Of a stretch of DNA of 7,247 bases, positions 1-5,367 are shown in pieces. The notes under the pieces are model-generated. The model did not search any database. It saw only the letters and a list, made by a program, of their open reading frames with translations, and was not told where the DNA came from. The position numbers and the translations under genes are program-made. Position 1 is the stretch's first letter, and each line of letters begins with the position of its first letter. The DNA is taken from the NCBI GenBank assembly GCA_007133715.1, contig SLMF01000196.1, positions 1-7,247 of the forward strand. Reading direction: 5' to 3'. The stretch comes from Planctomycetaceae bacterium. GTDB taxonomy: Bacteria > Planctomycetota > Planctomycetia > Pirellulales > Pirellulaceae.

Positions 1-771
1 CCGCCCCCCGGCCGCCTGGACCGCTCGCATGCGGGCCGCCGCCGCGGACTCCAAACAAGCCCACTCGGCATGCATCGTGTGGTCGCTCAGCTTCTCGGCC
101 GACACGGGCCGAAAGGTGCCCAAACCCACATGCAGCGTCAGCGTGCAGGTGCCGATCCCGGCCGCCGCCAAACGCTCGAGCAGACTCTCCGTAAAATGCA
201 GACCGGCTGTGGGCGCGGCCACCGCTCCCGCTTTCTCCGCATAAACCGTCTGATAGTCCTGACAATCGGATTCGACCATCTCGCCATCGCGAATATAGGG
301 CGGCAACGGAACACGCCCAACCTGCTCGAGGATCTGCAACGCCGCTTCCGAACTGTCCGGCCGCACCGCCCATCGACCCTCGCCTAAATCGGCCAGCAGC
401 ATCAGCCGGTAGCGATCCAACCGCTGGCGGTCCTGCAGGGTGATCGTTTCGCCCGGGGCAAGTCTCCCCCGTGTCTTGGAAAGCACCTGCCAATTGCCCG
501 CCTCGTCGGTGCCGATGAACAGACCGCTCCAGCGCCCCCCCGTGTTGGTGCGGCGCCCGCTTAACCGGGCCGGAATCACCCGGGTGTCGTTCAACACCAA
601 CAAATCGCCAGGACGCAGCCACTCCTCGAGATTCCGCACGTGGCTGTGCTCCCAATGTGACTCCTGCCGCCGAACAACCAACAGCCGGGCATCCGTACGA
701 CATGCCAACGGCCGCTGGGCAATCCGCTCTCGCGGTAGTTCATAATCATAGTGCTCGATTTCCGAGGACAA
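1..771 (-). CDS. queA: S-adenosylmethionine:tRNA ribosyltransferase-isomerase QueA, partial (C-terminus beyond left edge)
   Basis: QueA transfers and isomerises the ribosyl group of S-adenosylmethionine onto 7-aminomethyl-7-deazaguanine in tRNA, giving epoxyqueuosine, the penultimate step of queuosine synthesis in the cytoplasm. The 257 codons present match the family closely. The N-terminus has YDYELPRERIAQRP (residues 8-21), followed by RLLVVRR and an LNDTRVIPARL stretch. GLHFT lies at 190-194 and HVGLGTFRPVS begins at 214. QueA is usually about 340-360 residues, so roughly the last quarter lies outside the window. I chose the TTG at 771 because AGGGAGG sits 6 nt upstream and no ATG or GTG in this frame fits the family N-terminus; a second in-frame TTG lies two codons upstream, inside the ribosome binding site. 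The gene follows the sigma factor after 125 nt and probably has its own promoter. The family call is very secure; the start is moderately secure. Confidence 0.96.
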   Translation of the reverse strand, partial: MSSEIEHYDYELPRERIAQRPLACRTDARLLVVRRQESHWEHSHVRNLEEWLRPGDLLVLNDTRVIPARLSGRRTNTGGRWSGLFIGTDEAGNWQVLSKTRGRLAPGETITLQDRQRLDRYRLMLLADLGEGRWAVRPDSSEAALQILEQVGRVPLPPYIRDGEMVESDCQDYQTVYAEKAGAVAAPTAGLHFTESLLERLAAAGIGTCTLTLHVGLGTFRPVSAEKLSDHTMHAEWACLESAAAARMRAVQAAGGR

Positions 772-780
772 ACGCAACCT
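772..780 (-). promoter_or_regulatory. Strong ribosome binding site deciding the queA TTG start
   Basis: On the minus strand an AGGGAGG run ends 6 nt before the TTG at 771; it extends a few bases to the right of the interval given. The match to the anti-Shine-Dalgarno sequence is strong and well placed, which supports a non-ATG start for queA. A nearly identical block, CCAGCCAGGGAGGT, lies about 32 nt further upstream (plus-strand 810-823). Confidence 0.6.
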
Positions 781-800
781 CCCTGTGCTGGCCAAATCGG

Positions 801-829
801 TAAATATTGACCTCCCTGGCTGGTGACGA
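801..829 (-). promoter_or_regulatory. Possible sigma-70-type promoter of queA
   Basis: On the minus strand TCGTCA (824-829) is followed after 17 nt by TATTTA (801-806). The first element matches TTGACA at four of six bases and the second matches TATAAT at three of six. The TATTTA lies in a small A/T-rich patch in otherwise GC-rich sequence, about 30 nt before the queA start. The spacing is right but the hexamers are weak, so this is only a candidate. Confidence 0.3.
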
Positions 830-860
830 AATGCCCCACCGGGACCGTTGTGCTCCGCAA

Positions 861-892
861 CTTCGGCCCAGACTGCTCGGGGCATGCCGAAG
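861..892 (-). terminator. Stem-loop just after the sigma factor gene, possible terminator
   Basis: CTTCGGC and GCCGAAG form a perfect 7-bp inverted repeat (861-867 and 886-892) with an 18-nt loop, starting 4 nt beyond the TAG stop of the sigma factor gene. No T-tract follows on the minus strand, so it is not a textbook intrinsic terminator. It could attenuate transcription into queA, protect the operon mRNA 3' end, or be chance in GC-rich DNA. Confidence 0.3.
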
Positions 893-896
893 CAGG

Positions 897-1604
897 CTAC
901 GGGGGATAGAGCTCCGGAAATACGTCCCCGGAGAGTCCCTGTTGGCGAATCCGCTTCCGCAACTGGGCCACGAAGTCAGATTTATAATTGGCCACCTGCT
1001 GTTCGGACAATCCCAATTCGCCAGCCACGTCCCGGGGCGTCCAACCCCCGACAAACAGCAGCTCGACGCATTTCAACTTGAGCCACTGATTGCGATCCTG
1101 CAGGTGACGAACCGCATCCTCCAACGCCTGAACCAGAGCTTCTTCCTCCAACTGCCGCCGCTCGCCACTGCGGACAATACTGCTGGGCATGCGAGGTAAC
1201 GCCGCACCGCGCGCAGATTCATTGGGCCGGAATCCGGCGGATGCTGCCCCGTCCGAGGTGCGAGGGGGCCCCGTCGGCCAGCTTCCGGGAGCAGGTTCCC
1301 ACGCCGAAAGCGACAGCACGGGACGCCGTCCTTCGCGACGTAAATGGTCGGTCAGCTTGTGCGCGCAGATCGAAAACAAATAACTTTGCAGCGAGCGCCT
1401 GCCGTCGAAGTGAGGCACGCTCCGCAAGAAACCGATCAAGGTCTCCTGGACCACGTCCTCCGCCGCGCCCCGACGCCCCAAACGCTGCTCGACAAACGCC
1501 AGCAACCGGCCTTCATAACGGGCAATCAAGTCGCGCCACGCATCCGCGTCACCCGCGCGGATGCGTTGAATCAGCAGCGTTTCGGCTTGAGAAGCTTTCG
1601 CCAT
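897..1604 (-). CDS. ECF-type RNA polymerase sigma factor
   Basis: This 235-residue protein has the two-domain layout of extracytoplasmic-function sigma factors, which direct RNA polymerase to a dedicated promoter set. Region 2 covers about residues 8-95 and includes the core-binding segment AAEDVVQETLIGFLR (47-61) and SLQSYLFSICAHKLTDHLRR (71-90). Region 4 covers about 152-220, with a helix-turn-helix near 189-213 (TPRDVAGELGLSEQQVANYK). The linker between them (about 98-150) is long, rich in Pro, Gly, Ser and Arg, and looks disordered; ECF proteins are often under 200 residues. The ATG lies 18 nt after the repeat-protein stop, with a weak GAGG upstream. It is the last gene of the FHA-kinase operon, and no anti-sigma gene is seen. 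Control by kinase phosphorylation is an inference. ECF class is secure; subgroup and target promoters are unknown. Confidence 0.93.
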   Translation of the reverse strand: MAKASQAETLLIQRIRAGDADAWRDLIARYEGRLLAFVEQRLGRRGAAEDVVQETLIGFLRSVPHFDGRRSLQSYLFSICAHKLTDHLRREGRRPVLSLSAWEPAPGSWPTGPPRTSDGAASAGFRPNESARGAALPRMPSSIVRSGERRQLEEEALVQALEDAVRHLQDRNQWLKLKCVELLFVGGWTPRDVAGELGLSEQQVANYKSDFVAQLRKRIRQQGLSGDVFPELYPP

Positions 1605-1622
1605 GGACGCCCGTACCTCGGA

Positions 1623-2546
1623 TCAAGCAACCACCCGGATCGAGAACAGCAGCAGGACGGCAGCGGCCACCACACACGCGATACCGGCCGCTACCAACCA
1701 CCGCAGACGTCGACGCTGCCGGCCGTGCGTCAGGAGGTCCGCACGCAAATAGCCCTGGACAACTGCCAACAGCACCAGCAAGACGCCCCAGGCCCAGGCG
1801 GTGCCCGTCAACCGATCCCAAACCCGCCATTCTTGCCGATAGCGCGCGACCCGGCCCCGCAACGCATCGAATTCTGCGCGAATCTCGGGGCCGAATTCGA
1901 GCAGACCATGCACCTGATGCATCGGACCAAAGGAAAAATGGACGACCTCATGGTGGAACCGCGACGCCGCCAGCAGGCGTTCCCGAAGGGCACCGATTTC
2001 GGCATGGAGCACCGTGGAGATCGGAAAACGATCTTCCGCCTGGCGACCGAAATACCAGTCCACATAATCATCGACCGCACGTTTTAGTTCCCGCTCCAGT
2101 TCCCGGCGTCCCTCTCGCTCCGTTTCCTGCGGCCCCGAAGAAACGGCCGTCGTATGCACTTCGCCGTCCCGGATCGTCCCCGATTCCACCCAATCCGGAC
2201 GCGGGGGGATGTGAAGATGGGCGGTTCCCGAATCCCCAACAGGCAAATCCGCCGGAGAGGACGGGTCAGACGGGTCGGACAGGTCAGACGGGTCAGACGG
2301 GTCAGACGGGTCAGACGGGTCAGACGGGTCAGACAGGTCAGACAGGTCAGACAGGTCAGACGTGTCAGACGGGTCAGACGGGTCAGACAGGTCAGACAGG
2401 TCAGACAGGTCAGACAGGTCAGACGTGTCAGACGGGTCAGACGTGTCGGACTGATTCGACACTTCCGTTGCCTTTGGCACGTCCGTCGGTTGGGTGTCGT
2501 TCAACCCGCCGATCGCCACCAGGAGGCACATCAGAATCACCCGCAT
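1623..2546 (-). CDS. Membrane protein with signal peptide, Ser-Asp-X repeat stalk and two C-terminal helices
   Basis: I do not recognise a named family. The 307-residue product starts with a short signal peptide-like segment (about 1-14). Residues 33-95 are 21 consecutive Ser-Asp-X triplets, X being Pro, Leu or Thr. A charged, probably helical region follows (about 140-245), including DDYVDWYFG at 159-167 and a His-rich stretch (His 198, 199, 203, 210, 213). Two hydrophobic helices (about 249-267 and 283-301) flank an Arg-rich loop. By the positive-inside rule that loop is cytoplasmic, which places the repeat tract and the middle domain outside the membrane. The ATG overlaps the end of the kinase gene by 10 nt and has AAAGGGGG about 6 nt upstream. 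Its place between kinase and sigma factor suggests a sensor or regulator of that pair; this is inference. It could instead be a structural envelope protein. Confidence 0.85.
   Translation of the reverse strand: MRVILMCLLVAIGGLNDTQPTDVPKATEVSNQSDTSDPSDTSDLSDLSDLSDLSDPSDPSDTSDLSDLSDLSDPSDPSDPSDPSDPSDLSDPSDPSSPADLPVGDSGTAHLHIPPRPDWVESGTIRDGEVHTTAVSSGPQETEREGRRELERELKRAVDDYVDWYFGRQAEDRFPISTVLHAEIGALRERLLAASRFHHEVVHFSFGPMHQVHGLLEFGPEIRAEFDALRGRVARYRQEWRVWDRLTGTAWAWGVLLVLLAVVQGYLRADLLTHGRQRRRLRWLVAAGIACVVAAAVLLLFSIRVVA
2262..2450 (-). repeat. 21-copy, 9-bp in-frame tandem repeat encoding Ser-Asp-X
   Basis: Twenty-one tandem 9-bp units of the form TCTGAC followed by CCG, CTG or ACG (coding strand) encode Ser-Asp-Pro, Ser-Asp-Leu and Ser-Asp-Thr. 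Nineteen of the 21 units use TCT for Ser; the other two use TCC. Every unit uses GAC for Asp. In coding order X reads T P T L L L L P P T L L L P P P P P L P P, which hints at a duplicated larger block (P T L L L and so on). Near identity at synonymous positions suggests recent expansion by slippage. The unit is a multiple of three, so length changes would keep the frame. Confidence 0.97.
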
Positions 2547-4534
2547 GGCGCACCCCCTTTATTGGAAGACTTTAGGGGCACCCAAGGTGCCCCCAACTGG
2601 GTTGCGATCGAGATGGTGACGACGATCAAGACACCCCAGGGTTGGGGAAATCGGCAGAACATGTGCACGATCCAGGCCCACAATACGCATGCGAGCGAGG
2701 TTCTCAGCCGCAGTCGCCTGGACCGCAAGGGGTCCGTGTGCGACCACCAGCGGATCAACGTGAACACGCCGGTGAAGAAGACCAGGTAGGCGATGATCCA
2801 CGGTGTGCCGTCTGGGGCATGGGTCCGGCCCGCCAATTGGTCTGGTGAAAAAGCGTGGGCCGTCCAGCGATCCAGATTCGGCGGATCGACCATCAGCCAT
2901 TGGGCCAGCCCGTAGGCGATCAAGCCGACGGCCACGCCGGCGGAGGCCATCACCAGTCGGCGGCCCCAGGGCTCGTAATCCTCTTCGGCTTCCCAGAGCT
3001 TGCCTAGCGCCAACGCCAGCCAACTGCCCACCGTGCTGGTGATCGTCAGCCACAAATAGATGGACCAACCGGTAATCGAGCCATCCATGATCTGTCCCTG
3101 CCACCACAGCGCCAGCAGGATCAGCAGGGCGCTGGCGATAGCCGAATTCCACATCGATCCGGCCAGTTCCGCCGCATGTTGGCGGAGCGGCTTTGCCATC
3201 AGGGCTTGCCGCGCTTGCGCCCGCGCCCCGCGCGACGCAGTTCTTCCCGCATGGCCCGCGAACCACGCCGTGCAGCAGGAGCAGAGCCAGTTGCACCCCA
3301 GCCAAGCGCAATAGACCAGGGCGGCGACCAGCATGAATCCCCACGTGAGGGGACGCATCCTGCCCAGCAGCAGCAGCACGAGCAGGACGAGTACCACCAA
3401 GACCAAGGAGTTCTTGCTTTGGCTGCCGTCGGCATTCGCAGACGTGGCGGCGGCCGCCGCAGGCTGCGCGGGCCGCGTACGCCCGCGAAATCCGCCGCTC
3501 GCACCCGACCCGGCAACCGTACCGACCAACTCCGCCTGGACCACCCGATGATGACGAACCTTGCCGAACACCATCTCCGGTACCACGCTGGCACTCGGAT
3601 CAGAAAACCCCTCCTCCGGTGCGATTTGATTCTGCCAGACAGCAGACCCCTGCCCAGCTCCCCGGCCGTCGAAGACCTGAACCATCTGCTGGACCGACGC
3701 GAATCGTTTCGCCGGATCCTTGTGCAGCGCCCGGCGAATAACCGCACGATACGGTTCGACAATGCCCTCCAGATCGGGGAGGTCCGTCAGGTGCTTCATC
3801 AGGATCTCTTGGCTGGACTCGCCGTCAAACGGCACGCGACCCGTCAGCATTTCGTACAGCACGATTCCCAAGGCGTAGATGTCGATCTGCCTGCCGTACA
3901 CCCCCTTGCCGATCTCCGGGGCCATATAATGACAGGTTCCCACGTGCTGGGTGTGGCCGCTGCGGTGGGTGGCGGAAATGAATTTGGTCAAACCGTAGTC
4001 GCCGATCTTGATCACCCCGCCGTCGTCGAACATGTTGCCCGGCTTCAGATCGCGATGCACCATCCCCTGGTCATGCAAGTAGCCCACACCTTTGGCGATC
4101 GCGTAAAACCACCGCCGTACATCTGGCTCCGGCAACCCCTGCGGATTCCGCTCGATCGCATCCCGCAGGCTGTTGGCACCCGGCACATATTCCATGACCA
4201 CCCAGGGCTGGTCCTGATCGTCAAACTTCAAATCGTACAGATTGACCAAATGGGGATGTTTCAGGTTCAAGCACTGGCGTGCGCCGCGGATTTCGACATC
4301 CAGATTGCGGTGAATCCGCTTCAGGGCCAATTCCTTGCCGGAATCGCTGACCGCGAAATAGACTTCCCCGAACCCGCCGATATCGATCCCCCGCTTGATC
4401 GTGTACCCGGGCAAAGGCCGGGCTCCGGAGGGATAGGTAAACCGCCGAGCTGCTGCCGGAGACGCGGTGCCGGGCGCATCGACGGCGTTGGTCTTCAACA
4501 CGCCTGTTCGGGAGGTAGCGATTTCAGGTTGCAT
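2537..4534 (-). CDS. Hanks-type serine/threonine protein kinase with polytopic membrane domain
   Basis: This 665-residue protein should transfer ATP phosphate to Ser/Thr on target proteins at the inner face of the membrane. The kinase domain (about 44-290) has a glycine loop IDIGGFGEVYF, the ATP-binding Lys72 in ALKRI, HRDLKPGN with catalytic Asp162, DYG (179-181) in place of DFG, APE (205-207), DIYALG with Asp218, and Arg277 in the last subdomain. A Pro/Ala/Gly/Ser linker leads to about eight hydrophobic segments from residue 376 to the C-terminus. No PASTA, WD40 or TPR repeats are seen. I chose the ATG at 4534 because AGGAAGG lies 8 nt upstream; a start at 4576 would add 14 residues and lengthen the overlap. 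The gene overlaps the FHA-like gene by 11 nt and the repeat-protein gene by 10 nt, suggesting translational coupling. Kinase identity is secure; the substrate (sigma factor, FHA protein or other) is unknown. Confidence 0.95.
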   Translation of the reverse strand: MQPEIATSRTGVLKTNAVDAPGTASPAAARRFTYPSGARPLPGYTIKRGIDIGGFGEVYFAVSDSGKELALKRIHRNLDVEIRGARQCLNLKHPHLVNLYDLKFDDQDQPWVVMEYVPGANSLRDAIERNPQGLPEPDVRRWFYAIAKGVGYLHDQGMVHRDLKPGNMFDDGGVIKIGDYGLTKFISATHRSGHTQHVGTCHYMAPEIGKGVYGRQIDIYALGIVLYEMLTGRVPFDGESSQEILMKHLTDLPDLEGIVEPYRAVIRRALHKDPAKRFASVQQMVQVFDGRGAGQGSAVWQNQIAPEEGFSDPSASVVPEMVFGKVRHHRVVQAELVGTVAGSGASGGFRGRTRPAQPAAAAATSANADGSQSKNSLVLVVLVLLVLLLLGRMRPLTWGFMLVAALVYCAWLGCNWLCSCCTAWFAGHAGRTASRGARAQARQALMAKPLRQHAAELAGSMWNSAIASALLILLALWWQGQIMDGSITGWSIYLWLTITSTVGSWLALALGKLWEAEEDYEPWGRRLVMASAGVAVGLIAYGLAQWLMVDPPNLDRWTAHAFSPDQLAGRTHAPDGTPWIIAYLVFFTGVFTLIRWWSHTDPLRSRRLRLRTSLACVLWAWIVHMFCRFPQPWGVLIVVTISIATQLGAPWVPLKSSNKGGAPCG

Positions 4535-5213
4535 GGTTGCCGCCTTCCTGTTCGAACGTCGCCACGGGCTGGGCACCCCATTGCGAGGGGATGTCGGTCC
4601 CTCCGCCGTTAGACCCGGTCACCGCTTCGACCGGCTCCAGGCTGAAAGAAAAATCGCCGCCCCGCACCTGCGAATTCCAACGCAATGCTTGCGGTTCCAA
4701 GCAAAAACGACCGTCGACTTCCAATCCGTCCCGGCAGCGACACATCCAACCGCCCCCCTGGCGATAGAACACCACTTCTCGCGACCAATCCCGGCAGACC
4801 ACATGGCTGTGCAACTGGGGACCGAGTACGCAGGTGTCCGCCACCAGCAGGATCGCGTCCACCGCCGGGCGCGTGCGATGGGGGGAAACCCAATCCAGCC
4901 GAGCTGTGGCACTCAACGCATGCGGTTCGCGAAAACGCATCGCCAAGCCGCTGCCCAACCGGATCGTGTCCCCGTCGGCCAACACAACCATCCCCCGCAC
5001 CGGCCGCTGCCCAATCCAAACGTCGCTCAACGGCTCCAATAAATAGCGATCCTCGCGATGAATCCGCACGTGGTGGCGAGCGATATCGGCCAAAATCGGC
5101 ACGTCGACCCCATTATTGGGAACGGCTTGACCTAACAGGACGCGCTCCCCCGTGCATACCAGGTAGCCGCCCACGCGGTCGATCCACAGCAGAAAACGCG
5201 TTGTCGATGCCAT
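4524..5213 (-). CDS. Tandem FHA-like domain protein
   Basis: This 229-residue, apparently soluble protein resembles two forkhead-associated (FHA) folds in a row. FHA domains normally bind phosphothreonine peptides. The first (about 17-97) has GGYLVC...RVLLGQ (15-29), DIARHHVRI (43-51) and DGDTIRLG (80-87). The second, more diverged, spans about 119-195, with CVLGP (128-132), SHVVC, LEVDG (164-168) and DFSFSLEP (187-194). Residues usually expected to contact phosphothreonine are changed: Gly-Gln for Gly-Arg, Ala45 for Ser, and no clear Asn-Gly in the first copy. I chose the ATG at 5213; an in-frame GTG at 5240 would add nine residues and cannot be excluded, and neither start has a strong ribosome binding site. 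The stop overlaps the kinase start. It is probably a kinase substrate or adaptor. FHA-like assignment is good for copy one and tentative for copy two. Confidence 0.82.
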   Translation of the reverse strand: MASTTRFLLWIDRVGGYLVCTGERVLLGQAVPNNGVDVPILADIARHHVRIHREDRYLLEPLSDVWIGQRPVRGMVVLADGDTIRLGSGLAMRFREPHALSATARLDWVSPHRTRPAVDAILLVADTCVLGPQLHSHVVCRDWSREVVFYRQGGGWMCRCRDGLEVDGRFCLEPQALRWNSQVRGGDFSFSLEPVEAVTGSNGGGTDIPSQWGAQPVATFEQEGGNHAT

Positions 5214-5282
5214 GCTCGCTGCCCCGTCTCGCTCCACCACCGCGACCGCAACTCCACTGCGCCGGCCGAAATCATCTCATTC

Positions 5283-5311
5283 ATTCTAACCGATGCCCGG
5301 CCCGACGTCCG
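5283..5311 (-). promoter_or_regulatory. Candidate promoter of the FHA-kinase-repeat protein-sigma operon
   Basis: On the minus strand TAGAAT (5283-5288) matches the TATAAT consensus at five of six bases. It is preceded at 17 nt by CGGACG (5306-5311), which matches TTGACA only at the central GAC. Transcription would start near 5276, giving a leader of about 36 nt to the GTG at 5240 or 63 nt to the ATG at 5213. A good -10 with a poor -35 suggests an activated or alternative-sigma promoter, or chance. Confidence 0.4.
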
Positions 5312-5322
5312 GTACCCTCACT

Positions 5323-5351
5323 TTGACAACACCGGCACGAGCCACTGTCAA
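5323..5351. repeat. TTGACA / TGTCAA inverted repeat between coiled-coil gene and FHA operon
   Basis: TTGACA (5323-5328) and TGTCAA (5346-5351) are perfect reverse complements separated by 17 nt. The repeat begins 16 nt after the stop of the coiled-coil gene and lies just upstream of the candidate operon promoter. It could be an operator or the base of an RNA stem (six Watson-Crick pairs plus possible wobbles). There is no T-tract, so it is not a clear terminator. Confidence 0.4.
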
Positions 5352-5367
5352 GCCAGCGGCGGCGACA

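Noticed and set aside
2262..2450. CRISPR-like array
   Set aside because: Units are contiguous 9-bp coding repeats with no spacers.
1623..2546. Cell-wall adhesin of the Sdr/clumping-factor type
   Set aside because: There is no LPxTG sorting signal and no adhesin domain; the protein ends in two membrane helices. Only the Ser-Asp tract is similar.
1241..2575. Open frame of 444 codons on the plus strand, with Gly-Gln-Thr repeats
   Set aside because: It runs antisense to the sigma factor and repeat-protein genes; its repeats are the other reading of the 9-bp minisatellite, and the rest is Pro/Arg-rich shadow sequence without family motifs.
2154..2789. Plus-strand frame with Arg-Val-Arg repeats, resembling a basic nucleic acid-binding protein
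   Set aside because: The basic repeat is only another frame of the same minisatellite, antisense to two well-supported genes, with no ribosome binding site.
4535..4576. Earlier kinase start at 4576
   Set aside because: It would add 14 residues without family support and enlarge the overlap; the ATG at 4534 has AGGAAGG at good spacing and a tight overlap with the FHA-like stop codon.
3176..4612. Open frame of 478 codons on the plus strand opposite the kinase
   Set aside because: The opposite strand carries a complete kinase with all catalytic motifs; the plus frame has no recognisable domain and is a typical GC-rich shadow.
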